Shown: positions 1-12,082 of the stretch, one piece after another
How the letters are laid out: each line of letters opens with the position of its first letter
Numbering within the stretch: the stretch's first letter is position 1
NCBI RefSeq assembly: GCF_041381155.1
Contig: NC_091134.1
Coordinates: 4,826,255 to 4,890,254, forward strand
Origin: Argopecten irradians
Taxonomy: Eukaryota > Mollusca > Bivalvia > Pectinida > Pectinidae
Length of the DNA: 64,000 nucleotides
Reading direction: 5' to 3'
Notes under the pieces: model-generated
Told to the model about the DNA's origin: nothing
The model's database searches: none
The model's input: the letters and a program-made list of their open reading frames with translations, nothing else
Program-made: the position numbers and the translations under genes

Positions 1-255
1 TAACATGGTAACACTTTCAAAAATATTGGTTGCCATGGAAACAAAATGGAGGGCTCTGATTGGTTTAAATTTAGATATTGTCAGATTTAAGTGAAAATTG
101 GTATATATGGGTTATAAAATATGCTGAATAACCTTCAATCCCTTTTTAAAAGATTGGTTACCATGGAAACAAAATGGAGGCCTCTGATTGGTTGAAATTT
201 AGATATTATTAGATATTAGTGAAAATTGGTACGTATGGGTTATGGGTTATGCCGA
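1..255. repeat. two tandem copies of a ~128-bp unit
   Basis: The segment around CCATGGAAACAAAATGGAGG occurs at about 34 and again about 128 bp later, followed each time by a similar TGATTGG...GAAATTTAGATATT tail and a GTGAAAATTGGTA...TATGGGTTAT block. The two copies differ by scattered substitutions and small indels. The left edge may continue beyond the window. There is no coding frame. Confidence 0.8.
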
Positions 256-1030
256 ATGAGATAGTAACAGTTTTAAATACATTGTTTTGCAAAAAAAAGC
301 TGTCAAAATTAAGATTGTAGCCTTTGTGGTGCTGGTATTATTTTTAAATTATACATATTTTATTTGAAAATCAAATGTAACTCTGTTTCCCTCTTTAATC
401 ATGTTTAATTCAATTTAAAATAGTTTCTATCTAAATAAGAGAGATGGATAATCTTAAATTGTATCTTTTGCGTTTAAGTTGCTGACGAAATTATATTTCT
501 TTCCAATAATTATTTGATTTCTGATATGAAATGCCAAATATTTCGAGCAAAGCCAATATCCTCAATTTTTATCCTGACAAAAATTTGATGTTTTTTTGCT
601 TGAAAATCAATTTGTCGTTAAAATAATTCGTAAATATCATTATAAATGGATCTGAAATAAAGAATGAAGTATCTTTTATTAACACAAATAATTAAAAATA
701 AAATTTTATGTTCAAAATATGGACACAAGGGGTCCCCTTGCCGTATACCCAAAGTTAATTTTAGAAAACATCATTTTAGGCCCTTTATGCCTTTTTAAAA
801 CATACAAAATAAATAAAAAAAACACATAAAAAGTAGTTATGTACCTAGACATTTAACACTGCAAAATTTGAAAAAAATCGGCGCGTGGGCGGATTTTGCA
901 ACCCCACCTTTCAAAGTTATTGTAACACATTCTTTTTTGTCTGCCGACATGCCCAAAATTATTACCATATCTATTATTATATATAATCATTTTTATCTAA
1001 TATCTATAAGTAATCTTGTAACCATGTCGA
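256..1030. other. AT-rich upstream flank, no gene seen
   Basis: The sequence is AT-rich and non-coding by inspection. A GC-richer patch lies at about 870-920 (CGGCGCGTGGGCGGATTTTG), followed by a polyT stretch. I see no exon with paired splice sites. It is the distal 5' flank of the secreted-protein gene that starts at 1125. Confidence 0.5.
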
Positions 1031-1035
1031 CGTGA

Positions 1036-1087
1036 CGTTGCGCAATAGTGATCAAGACGCCTTATCTCTGTTATTCAATAGATAAAG
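1036..1087 (+). promoter_or_regulatory. putative proximal promoter: C/EBP-type palindrome and two GATA motifs
   Basis: TTGCGCAAT at 1038-1046 matches the optimal C/EBP (bZIP) palindrome. TTATC at 1062-1066 and GATAA at 1081-1085 are GATA-factor cores on opposite strands. All lie within 90 bp upstream of the start codon at 1125. AT-rich TATA-like stretches occur at 969-990 and 1089-1096, so the transcription start is not resolved. The motifs are seen directly; their function is inferred from position. Confidence 0.4.
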
Positions 1088-1124
1088 ATTTATATTGGTC
1101 AGTATTGTACGACCGGACACCGAC

Positions 1125-3705
1125 ATGCTCCGATCTATCCTCCTAACTCTGGGCCTGGCCTCTATCGGCTACTCTATGGTAATTATCATTGCTTTGTTAT
1201 TTGTTTCTTAGTTTGAAAATCCACTGACAAGACGCGCAAATTATAGGTGGTTGATAAAAACGAAAGTAAACAGGTAGTAATCAGGGCACCTACCTAATAT
1301 CAGGAAACAGGAATTTTCAGTTGGATTTGAATAGAGTGGGAATAGCGCTAGGACACATGTACGTGTTCGTCTGCGCAGGTACCAAACACTTACATTGTGG
1401 TGTGAAATAAAACCCCAAATTATAATTTTAAAGACATGTATAGGATACGACAGTGAATGCATAACAACGTAAATATTTCTACACATTCATAAAGGAAATA
1501 TTAATTGAATGTAACTAGGCTTACACATGATTTTGGTAATAAAGTAATAACACCTTATATTCATGATTTTATTTGTATCTGTGAACTGATTTTTCGTGTA
1601 TTTAACATTTTTATTTCCAGATGAATATTTTCTTATAATCATGACTACAGGGTGTCATTAACTGATATATTCAATAGTCAAATTAGTTTACTGGTTAGAT
1701 ATGCAATAGATGAATCCAAACTCAAAAGAGATCAAATTCAAGACATGAACAAACGTATCCTGCGATTCTAATGACTTTGTCGGAATACTTGTTTGTGTAC
1801 GTGTCACCTACCACAAACAATGATTGCTATCACAGAAATTAAAAACACGTTTTTCTTAATGTTGAAACGGTGAAGTGTAAGCAAACTGTGCAATAAATAA
1901 AAGTATATTACGGAATCCGTAAATAGATCAATAAGTATCGCGAAAATCGCAACAAAAATATTTTATATAATTTTCTTTAAAACTAACCGGCAATGATACA
2001 AAGTCAACAGTATCCATTATTTTAGAATTCAACTTGCAGTTCGATGAGTAAATATATATATATATATGGTGAGTATATCCGTCACTAGGCATGGGTTGTG
2101 TAAACGCCACAACGTGGGTGGAGTCCGCATGATAAGGCATGCTATAAATGTTCTACTTCTCCCACATTTCATGATAAATAATGCGTTATGATGTGTTATA
2201 TAACATTATATCATCAGAAAACCATGGAGATAAAGCAAGTACGCTAATGAACATTTTTAGTCCAGTAGGGTCCAGGCGTTCCGTAAGAGCATTGCTGTCT
2301 CTTTCGACAATATACTATTCGCCTTATACGACATCGATAATGTAATGTGTAGAGTTACATACCAAGTCACATGGCTACCTTGAGCATAAAGTTAATAAGA
2401 TAATCAGCCTCCAGAAAACTGGATCCAGGCGTTCCATTATAATCAGCGATTTCATCAACGTTTATTTCAGACCTAACTATGTTGTATTTCAGACCACGCC
2501 GTCAGGTCACCATGGACACCACCACGGTACGCATGCCCCAAACACTGATCACCCAGAAAAGGGGACAATCTCGTTCTTCTACGATTCCAATACGGTAATA
2601 TAAGTCTGTAAACCATAACCGAGATCAATTGTCCAAACAATCCTTTTCTGTAAAGGTTATTCAGTGATAGAAGTAAATATGTCTCTTTTAAATTAGAGTT
2701 AAAATATTGAAAATGCTAATGCAGTATATATAACATAAAGACAAAAGAAAAGAAATTATTCCTGGAATCAAAATGTATACTTTAGGTCCTTACCTAGTGT
2801 CGGGTTTTCTCTTTCTTAGTAGAACCGATTCATGTAATAATGATAACATTTGATAAAAGCTGAAATCAACACAAGTCTTGATGGTTCAAGATATGTATCC
2901 TGGCTTACAGAAAGCTTTATATATAAGAGCATGCTGAACTGTAACATTTTTTTCAAACTATCTTTGCTTTTTTTCAATGCTCTGCCAGTTATTCTACGAG
3001 AATAAAAAAAGAAAGATGGAAATAATATCAGAAGGGTACAAAGACGACGTAAAAATCATATTTTAGCGTTAAACATAAGGGGTGGTTAGAAGTTGGATTC
3101 TCAGTGAACAGTAAATTATGTTTACTTTATGTGGTATCAGTCTGTAAACAATACTAAACATTCCAGCACTATCTGGCCGGGAAGACGACCAGTAGTTGTT
3201 ATATCTGGCCACTACACAGTACACAACAACAACTCGTCCATACCGAACAGGGACTGGAAATGCTGGAGGTAACTACAGCGACAAAAGAAAGATAATATAA
3301 CGAATAATCATCAAAATGATAACTGGATTTCATATCTAGATATTTTGCTCGTTAAGACGAGACATATAATCTGCAATAGATCTACTATTGTTATAGAAAT
3401 TATAAGGTCTTAATTAGTTCGCAGCAAGTTAATGAAATATATATACTAAAAAAACATGTTAAAATATAATTCTGTCGAATTGATCTCCCGAACGACAGTC
3501 TAATGATTATTTCTATTTGTTCCTTGTTTGTCAGTTGGCTATGATCAAGTTGATAACTGGAGGAGAGGCCATGCTTCAGAACAGCGATCTTGGTAGTCAT
3601 TCGAGGGGCGTTCTGCACTTCTGTCGCAACCACAAGATGTACGATCTTGGGGTGAAATCAACGTCAGCACCAACAGCAGCTCCTACATTCATGGCACTGC
3701 CGTAA
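1125..3705 (+). CDS. secreted BRICHOS-like domain protein, four exons, 142 aa
   Basis: Exons are 1125-1178, 2493-2594, 3167-3268 and 3535-3705; every junction is GT..AG and every intron is phase 0. Exon 1 is a signal peptide (MLRSILLTLGLASIGYS). Exon 2 begins with a His-rich linker, GHHGHHHGTHAPNTDH, then ISFFYDSNT. Exon 3 continues HYLAGKTTSSCYIWPL. Exon 4 contains VLHFCRNHKMYDLGV and ends at TAA. The mature protein has only two cysteines (C63, C116). A YD aspartate (D49) lies 14 residues before C63, and a C-Y-I motif and a C..Y element follow. BRICHOS domains have this layout: one conserved Asp, then two disulfide-forming Cys, with Asp-Cys spacing of about 16 in surfactant protein C. BRICHOS domains are intramolecular chaperones for aggregation-prone segments; some annelid antimicrobial precursors carry one. 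Here only 26 residues follow the last Cys and there is no transmembrane anchor, so it most resembles a small gastrokine-like secreted form. Gene structure is firm; family assignment is by motif only. Confidence 0.8.
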
Positions 3706-3750
3706 TCCATGTCCTGGAAATCATGTCCATAACAGACTAACAATAGATAT

Positions 3751-3756
3751 AATAAA
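3751..3756 (+). terminator. poly(A) signal of the BRICHOS-like gene
   Basis: AATAAA lies 46 nt after the TAA stop at 3703-3705. This implies a short 3' UTR of roughly 60-75 nt. Confidence 0.65.
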
Positions 3757-3759
3757 TAT

Positions 3760-4800
3760 ATCTGAAAACACAAAGGTCTGCCATCAAGTTATTTTAGGTC
3801 GCGTTACTGTAACTCGACTTTGCCAAGATAACTATGTCAAATAGTTATTTTTATGACTCGTTGAGATAGTCATGTCGGCAAATTGAATTATAACATGATT
3901 TGTCAACATAGTCATCTACGTAAATGGGGATATATTATCGTGGATGGCCATCTCGTCGTAATAAGTTAACATTTTTGAAATTTGATTGACTATTATCTGA
4001 ATATCACATACCTTTATTTTCCTTTTTCTCCATTCTTTTTTCCGGTTTGACATCACTTCCGCTATTCTGTCTTTATTGAACATTTTACAAATTGCTAAAT
4101 AAAGCATTTCATGGTGTTATACTTTACTACAAAATATTATATATTTGTCGTCTGTTCTTATTTTTATAAGAGTTGTCCTTCTTAGTATAGAGCTCTTTAC
4201 AGCAAATCATTGATGTAAAAGAGAAAATGTGACGTCACGACCTATACACTAACGTTCTATATTGATTTATCAAAAAAAGTGTTTTTAAATAATACAAAGT
4301 ACAGTCAAACATGATTTTAAGGTGTTCTTCATCGACCTTTAAACATCCATTTGTTGATTTGCATGTTTTAACATTACTTTGACTTGCTATACCAACAGGA
4401 ATCTGCATGACATTCAATTACAATGTGTACTTCGACAATAATGGATGCGTAAACCCCAGTTCTCCGTCTCGTGTGTAAACACCACGTTATTTATATAATA
4501 CTTTGGAGGTAGATTTTCGTAAGAAAAGAAAACAGTGTTCTTGAAATAAAGGAAACGTTATAGATTATATAATACATAGATGTTAGGTTTAGGTATAGAT
4601 TAGGCTATGGAATAAAATAAAAATATGGAGCCGCAAAGCGTGGCATTATCCCCCGCGCCCCGCAGTTTGTATAAAAACTCAAATACATTAAGGTCAAAGT
4701 AACAATTATTCAAGTATGACTTTAAATTTATGTGAGTATTGTTAAACTGAAAAAAAAATAATAACAGCAAAAAGACACAGTAATCTGACATACACAGAAA
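3760..4800. other. intergenic, no gene seen
   Basis: AT-rich sequence without paired splice sites or a long open frame. It contains a palindromic CRE octamer TGACGTCA at 4230-4237. Short open frames on both strands are of random quality. Confidence 0.5.
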
Positions 4801-5375
4801 TATTCATGGAGCTGCATTGAACGATTTTTGGAGTTATAGCCCTGAAACAAAAAGAAACAGTAATTTAGTATTTTGACTAGGTTTCGATGGTAACGGAAAA
4901 AATGGAAGGTCCACTATAGCAAAAGGCACAACTAGGACACTTTTCTAATGTATACAGAAAGTATTTAATGAGCTGCGTTGAACGTTTTTTGAGTTATAGC
5001 TCGGAATAAAAAGAACCAGTTACTAGGTATTTTTGACTAAGTTTCCATGGTAACAGAAAAAACACCAATCATGAATATATAGTAAAAGGCACAACAAGGG
5101 CACTTGTCTGATATAAACTGAAAGTTTCATGGAGCTGCGTTGAAAGGTTTTGGAATTATGGACCGGAAACAAAAAGAAACGGAAAAAAAAATCTAAAATT
5201 GGAAGGTCCGCAATAGCAAAAGGCACAACTGGGGCATTTGTCTGATGTACACAGAAAGCTGCAAGGAGCTGCATTGAACGGTTTTGGAGTTATAGCCCGG
5301 AAAAGAATCTCGGACGGACGGACGGACGGAGCCCAAAAGAATATCTCCCGCAAACGCGTTCCCCGTGGGATAAAA
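4800..5375. repeat. four degenerate tandem copies of a mollusc-type element ending in (GGAC)n
   Basis: GAGCTGC(A/G)TTGAA recurs at 4809, 4970, 5132 and 5266 (spacings 161, 162, 134), each followed by a TTTTGGAGTTATAG-like block and AAAGGCACAACTAGG(G)CAC. The last copy ends in four GGAC units (about 5313-5330) and a TATCTCCCGC...CGCGTTCCCCGTGGGATAAAAA tail. I recall similar '(GGAC)n...CGCGTT' repeats as widely dispersed in bivalve genomes. Overlapping open frames here are shadows of the repeat. Confidence 0.75.
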
Positions 5376-5464
5376 AAATATTATACACAATTTGGCTGTT
5401 ATGTTATAGCGATGTTATAGCGGGAGGTGTCTTAAAAGACACCGATGTCAATAGAATTTCAAAC

Positions 5465-5565
5465 TATCACAGGGCGAGCGCTCGACACAAGGCTAGGCAT
5501 GAGGCGGTATCAAAGGAGACGATAGGAGAAAAGACCCCAAGTTGAGTCGCCTCTGCAGCAGGAAC
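5465..5565 (-). repeat. fragment of the main dispersed element (copy 1)
   Basis: GGGCGAGCGCTCGACAC... followed by GAGGCGGTAT, GAGAAAAGACCCC and GAGTCGCCTCTGCAGCAGG matches, in minus orientation, the 5' part of the family described at 17588-18140. Both ends are truncated and it is diverged. Confidence 0.55.
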
Positions 5566-6184
5566 CACTATAAAGCCCTATCTTAGCTGTTAATTAGACT
5601 TATGTGAAGTTGAGTTGAGATATGGCAATAAATTTATCATGTGTACTAAATCATGTGCACGTATGTATCAAATTAGCCCTGAAATGTGTATCTATATATG
5701 TGTGGCGCGTAATTTATATAATAAGCATCACACAACCTGAGACGTGCACACGAGTAGGAAACCATTCATAAAATAACATGCGCAGTTGTTTAGCGAGTAA
5801 TCCTTCAATAAAATCATGATGAAACATCAATTCCATGTGTTTCATATTCACTATTGTAAATTTATACACGTATAATTAAAGGTACGGTACCTGTACAGCT
5901 GCAATAGGATTGATGGTTTATGTAAATGACTTCTTGACGTAACATATTCTGTTTGCCCATATTTGGAGTTGTGACAGGAGCTGTATTGACCAAAGACTGA
6001 TACAGTAAGACTGGGTTTTACCAGGCTCTCTGCACAACGTAGAATATGGGTAATGACATAAACACCCTCTCGGCAGATGTCGGGCAAATAATTCCATTAT
6101 TGAATGACTCTGTTGTACTTCTCGGAACAGTGTTGGCTGATTGGCTCGTTAAGATCTTCTTAGCATTACAGGAAATAATCAATG
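5566..6184. other. unique sequence, no gene seen
   Basis: Mixed AT-rich sequence up to the left edge of the 29-bp satellite. Overlapping minus-strand open frames of 75-78 codons lack splice context or recognisable motifs and are not supported as genes. Confidence 0.45.
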
Positions 6185-9100
6185 GCGCAACAACAGATAT
6201 AACATACGTCCCGCTACAATAGCATATATAAAATACGCCCCACACACAATAACAGATATAAAATACTTCCCACTACAATAACAGATATAAAATACGTCCC
6301 ACTACAATATCAGATTTAAAATATGTCCCACTACAATATCAGATTTAAAATATGTCCCATTACAATAACAGATATAAAATACGTCCCACTACAATAGCAG
6401 ATATAAAATACGTCCCACTACAATAACAGATATAAAATATGTCCCATTACACTAGCAGATATAAAATACGTCCCTCTACAATAACAGACAATAACAGATA
6501 TAAAATATGTCCCACTACAATAGCAGATATAAAATACGTCCCACTACAATAGCAGATATAAAATACGTCTCACTACAATAGCAGATATAAAATACGTCCC
6601 TCTACAATAACAGACAATAACAGATATAAAATATGTCCCACTACAATAGCAGATATAAAATACGTCCCTCTACAATAACAGACAATAACAGATATAAAAT
6701 ACGTCCCACTACAATAACAGACAATAACAGATATAAAATACGTCCCTCTACAATAACAGACAATAACAGATATAAAATACGTCCCACTACAATAACAGAC
6801 AATAACAGATATAAAATACGTCCCACTACAATAACAGATATAAAATATGTCCCATTACACTAGCAGATATAAAATACGTCCCTCTACAATAACAGACAAT
6901 AACAGATATAAAATACGTCCCACTACAATAACAGACAATAACAGATATAAAATACGTCCCTCTACAATAACAGACAATAACAGATATAAAATACGTCCCA
7001 CTACAATAACAGACAATAACAGATATAAAATACGTCCCACTACAATAACAGATATAAAATATGTCCCATTACACTAGCAGAATATAAAATACGTCCCTCT
7101 ACAATAACAGACAATAACAGATATAAAATACGTCCCACTACAATAACAGACAATAACAGATATAAAATATGTCCCACTACAATAGCAGATATAAAATACG
7201 TCCCACTACAATAACAGACAATAACAGATATAAAATACGCCCCACTACAATACCAGATATAACATACGTCTCACTACAATAACAGATATAAAATACGTCT
7301 CACTACAATAGCAGATATAAAATACGTCCTACTACAATAACAGATATAACATACGTCCCACTACAATAACAGACAATAACAGATATAAAATACTTCCCAT
7401 TACAATAACAGATATAAAATACGTCCCTCTACAATAACAGACAATAACAGATATAAAATATGTCCCACTACAATAGCAGATATAAAATACGTCCCACTAC
7501 AATAGCAGATATAAAATACGTCTCACTACAATAGCAGATATAAAATACGTCCTACTACAATAACAGATATAAAATACGTCTCACTACAATAACAGATATA
7601 AAATACGTCCCACTAAAATACAGATATAAAATATGTCCCATTACAATAACAGATATAAAATACGTCCCACTACAATAGCAGATATAAAATACGTCCCACT
7701 ACAATAGCAGATATAAAATACGTCCTACTACAATAACAGATATAAAATACGTCTCACTACAATAACAGATATAAAATACGTCCCACTAAAATACAGATAT
7801 ATATACGTCCCACTACAATAGCAGATATAAAATACGTCCCACTAAAATAACAGATATAAAATACGTCCCCACTACAATAACAGATATAAAATACGTCCCA
7901 CTACAATAACAGATATAAAATACGTCCCACTACAATAGCAGATATAAAATACGTCTCACTACAATAGCAGATATAAAATACGTCCTACTACAATAACAGA
8001 TATAAAATACGTCCCACTACAATAACAGATATAAAATACGTCCCACACTACAATAGCAGATATAAAATACGTCCTACTACAATAACAGATATAAAATACG
8101 TCTCACTACAATAACAGATATAAAATACGTCCCACTAAAATACAGATATAAAATATGTCCCATTACAATAACAGATATAAAATACGTCCCACTACAATAG
8201 CAGATATAAAATACGTCCCACTACAATAGCAGATATAAAATACGTCCTACTACAATAACAGATATAAAATACGTCTCACTACAATAACAGATATAAAATA
8301 CGTCCCACTAAAATACAGATATATATACGTCCCACTGCAATAGCAGATATAAAATACGTCCCACTAAAATAACAGATATAAAATACGTCCCCACTACAAT
8401 AACAGATATAAAATACGTCCCACTACAATAGCAGATATAAAATACGTCTCACTACAATAGCAGATATAAAATACGTCCTACTACAATAACAGATATAAAA
8501 TACGTCCCACTACAATAGCAGATATAAAATACGTCCCACTACAATAGCAGATATAAAATACGTCCTACTACAATAACAGATATAAAATACGTCTCACTAC
8601 AATAACAGATATAAAATACGTCCCACTAAAATACAGATATAAAATACGTCCCACTACAATAGCAGATATAAAATACGTCCCACAGATATAAAATACGTCC
8701 CCACTACAATAACAGATATAAAATACGTCCCACACTATAAAATAGCAGATATAAAATACGTCCCATTACAATACAGATATAAAATACGTCCACTACAATA
8801 CAGATATAAAATACGTCCCATACAATAACAGATATAAAATACGTCCCACTACAATACAGATATAAAATACGTCCCACTACAATACAGATATAAAATACGT
8901 CCCACTACAATACAGATATAAATATACGTCCCACTACACGATATAAAATAGTCCACTACAATACAGATATAAAATACGTCCCACTACAATACAGATATAA
9001 ATATCCCACTACAATACAGATATAAAATACGTCCCACTACAATACAGATATAAAATACGTCCCTACATAACAGAATAAAATAGATATAAAATATAAATAC

Positions 9101-10335
9101 GTCCCACTACAATAACAGATATAAAATACGTCCCACTACAATAACAGATATAAAATACGTCCCACTACAATAGCAATATAAAATACGTCCCACTACAATA
9201 ACAGATATAAAATATGTCCCACTACAATAGCAGATATAAAATATGTCCCACTACAATAGCAGATATATAAATATACGTCCAACTACAATAACAGATATAA
9301 AATATGTCCCACTACAATAACAGATATAAAATACGTCCCACTAAATACAAATATAAAATACGTCCCACTACAATAACAGATATAAAATACGTCCCACTAC
9401 AATAACAGATATAAAATACGTCCCACTACAATAACAGATATAAAATACGTCCCACTACAATACAGATATAAAATACGTCCCACTACAATAACAGATCGTC
9501 ACTACAATAACAGATATAAAATACGTCCCACTACAATAACAGATATAAAATACGTCCCACTACAATAACAGATATAAAATACGTCCCACTACAATAACAG
9601 ATATAAAATACGTCCCACTACAATAACAGATATAAAATACGTCCCACTACAATAACAGATATAAAATACGTCCCACTACAATAACAGATATAAAATACGT
9701 CCCACTACAATAACAGATATAAAATACGTCCCACTACAATAACAGATATAAAATACGTCCCACTACAATAACAGATATAAAATACGTCCCACTACAATAA
9801 CAGATATAAAATACGTCCCACTACAATAACAGATATAAAATACGTCCCACTACAATAACAGATATAAAATACGCCCCACTACAATAACAGATATAAAATA
9901 CGCCCTCAACAATAACAGATATAAAATACGTCCCACTACAATAACAGATATAAAATACGTCCCACTACAATAACAGATATAAAATACGCCCCACTACAAT
10001 ACCAGATATAACATACGTCCCACTACAATAGCAGATATAAAATACGTCCCACTACAATACAGATATAAAATACGCCCACTACAATAACAGATATAAAATA
10101 GTCCCACTACAATACAGATATAAAATACGCCCCACTACAATACCAGATATAAAATACGTCTAAACAGATTAAATAGTCCCACTAAATAAATATAACACCA
10201 AATAAAATATAACGTCCCTATAAAATACAGATATAAAATATGTCCCACTACAATAACAGATATAAAATACATCCCACTAAAATACAGATATAAAATATGT
10301 CCCACTACAATAACAGATATAAAATACGTCCCACG
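6185..10335. repeat. 29-bp satellite array, about 4.1 kb (~140 units)
   Basis: The monomer is CAGATATAAAATACGTCCCA plus CTACAATAA (29 bp). Variants are ACAATAACAG/ACAATAGCAG, CGTCCC/CGTCTC/CGTCCT/TGTCCC and an insert form with an extra CAGACAATAA. Higher-order repeats are visible: a 214-bp block at 6633 and again at 6847, and a ~520-bp block marked by CACTAAAATACAGATATA at about 7610 and 8130 and again near 7785 and 8310. About 8690-9100 and 10050-10230 are rich in short indels, while 9500-9900 is nearly uniform. Short open frames inside, on both strands, are by-products of the array. Confidence 0.97.
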
Positions 10336-10489
10336 ACAGTTTGTCTTATAATCGAATGCTATTTATAATCGTATATTTTGCGGGCGATAAAAAATCTCTT
10401 AATAAATGTTGATACTTTTAATAAAATAAAACAAAGAAGCTTATGTGTCCAAATCGAAATTAAGTCACCATGATTGAGAAAGTCTTTCG

Positions 10490-10640
10490 GCATGAAAATA
10501 TACTTCAGTGAGATAGCGCTTTAAAATGAACAAGGGATCCACTATCACAACGAGACATAATATACCGCAGTCTCCCAAAAAATACATACTTCACACAACA
10601 CATGACCTACAGTCTTTGGTCGGACGAGGAACATTTTAAC
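10490..10640 (+). repeat. fragment of the main dispersed element (copy 2)
   Basis: CGGCATG...CTTCAGTGAGATAGC, a gap, then ATACCGCAGTCTCCCAAAA and an ACACAACACATGACC-like tail match the 3' half of the family described at 17588-18140. The fragment is diverged and internally shortened. Confidence 0.6.
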
Positions 10641-10924
10641 GAACCAACGTTTATCTGTGATAGTACTACGATTTTTTACTATGGTAACTTACTTCAGTAT
10701 CACAAGAGGGCTTCTAAAATCGGCAGGTATAATTCTCTAGTTATAATCAACATTGACCTATGTTTCGTCTAATTTTGTATGGTCCCTGGCGATGATGAAG
10801 CAGAAAAGGTTACCTCTATCGGAACCTCCGGTTCTAATCTGTCCGTAGAGCATCGGGAATCTGTGTATTTATTTCAAACATTCACTCTCTATCGTTTAGT
10901 AGCATTTAAATTGTAGTTTTGTTA

Positions 10925-11288
10925 TTAAAGATGCTCCACCGCTGACAACTGGTATTTTTTCGCTATCAAAAACAGGAGCAGATGATCTAATATTTTTCTT
11001 CAGTTACAAAAATTACTTACTTTACATCATTACCACCATTGAAAAATTTGAGCTCCTAATTTTACTTCAAATTAAAAATATAAAAAATAATTAATTGCAA
11101 CCCGAAAAAAATCCGTGGCACTATATCCTATATGGAATGAAGTACTGATTGCGCATGCACCAAAGACAAAATAAATTATTTAATATTATTTCTTATGTTA
11201 TTAACACATATATATACATGATTAAACACCAATTATTGTTCAAATGATGAATGTCATTTATGCTCTGTTGGCGGTGGAGCATCTTTAA
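10925..11288 (+). mobile_element. TTAA-flanked MITE, copy A (356 bp)
   Basis: The terminal inverted repeat AGATGCTCCACCGC begins at 10929, and its complement GCGGTGGAGCATCT ends at 11284. Both ends are flanked by TTAA (10925-10928, 11285-11288). The interior is AT-rich apart from a conserved core, GGAATGAAGTACTGATTGCG CATGCACCAAAG, at about 11130-11165. It has no coding capacity. TTAA duplication is typical of piggyBac-type transposition; a TA duplication with AAGATGC termini (mariner-type) fits equally well. A second copy in opposite orientation is at 30403-30756. Confidence 0.85.
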
Positions 11289-12070
11289 GTGTATTTTTAT
11301 ATAAACATAACAATTATTTCAATTTGTGTTGAACACGCGGGTAGAATAACAGTTTTGAATGTTTTATACCAAATTGTCATGGGAACGTATATAGGCTTAT
11401 TACAGAAACGATCACCACGACTCCCTATACCTATATACTGTATCTCCTCGGATCCACGAGTGAGACGCAATAGACACTGCAGTAGACAGTATCGATTTTT
11501 TTTGTTTATATGTTAATTTAATTATCGCAAGAATAACATTGAAAACGGTTTGTTTTTAAAGATTTCTTTAACTAAGCTGGGAGGTTTTAATTAGAAAACT
11601 TGGTTAGATTTTGGAGAATTGTTAGAATTTTAGTATTTAGGCTGTAACGGCAAGTTCTGGTAAACTACGCAGTTATTATACTATGGTAACATTGTATTTG
11701 TTTACCATGACAACGTACACCATGTGAGTGAAATAGATGACAAATCCGAAGGTGAATCACGACCTAGTAGTCATATACCAGTTCTATAACGGAATGGTGA
11801 CCAAATATTGGCAACAATTCAAGCGCTGAATCACACCTGAATTTGTTGTTCTAATCGCCTAAGCTCATCAATACTTGGTGACGTTTGTTTTCGGCACCGT
11901 TTTACCATTGGTGTTTATCAACATTCGGGTCTTTACTATTCTAGCTGAGGCGGTTGGATAGACAACTGTGGCCATAGAGTGGACATTTGACCATCGGACT
12001 GGTAAACTGGTACCACAAAGGTAACTTATTGCATAAGTGTGTGTGAGAGAGAGTGTGTGTACATTATTTT
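11289..12070. other. unique sequence, no gene seen
   Basis: No supported exon. A short GT/GA-rich stretch (GTGTGTGAGAGAGAGTGTGT) lies at about 12039-12060, just upstream of the candidate acceptor at 12082. Confidence 0.4.
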
Positions 12071-12082
12071 CCTCTGTTACAG

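Noticed and set aside
5425..5446. Histone-type 3' stem-loop (GGTGTCTTAAAAGACACC)
   Set aside because: A perfect short hairpin, but its stem lacks the pyrimidine/purine consensus of histone stem-loops and no histone frame is nearby.
6633..7077. Open frames repeating RYKIRPTTITDNN inside the 29-bp satellite
   Set aside because: They arise from block lengths in the array and break at every ordinary 29-bp unit; both strands show them equally.
6185..10335. CRISPR-like regular repeat spacing in this and the other arrays
   Set aside because: Units are directly contiguous with no unique spacers, the host is eukaryotic, and no cas-like frames exist.
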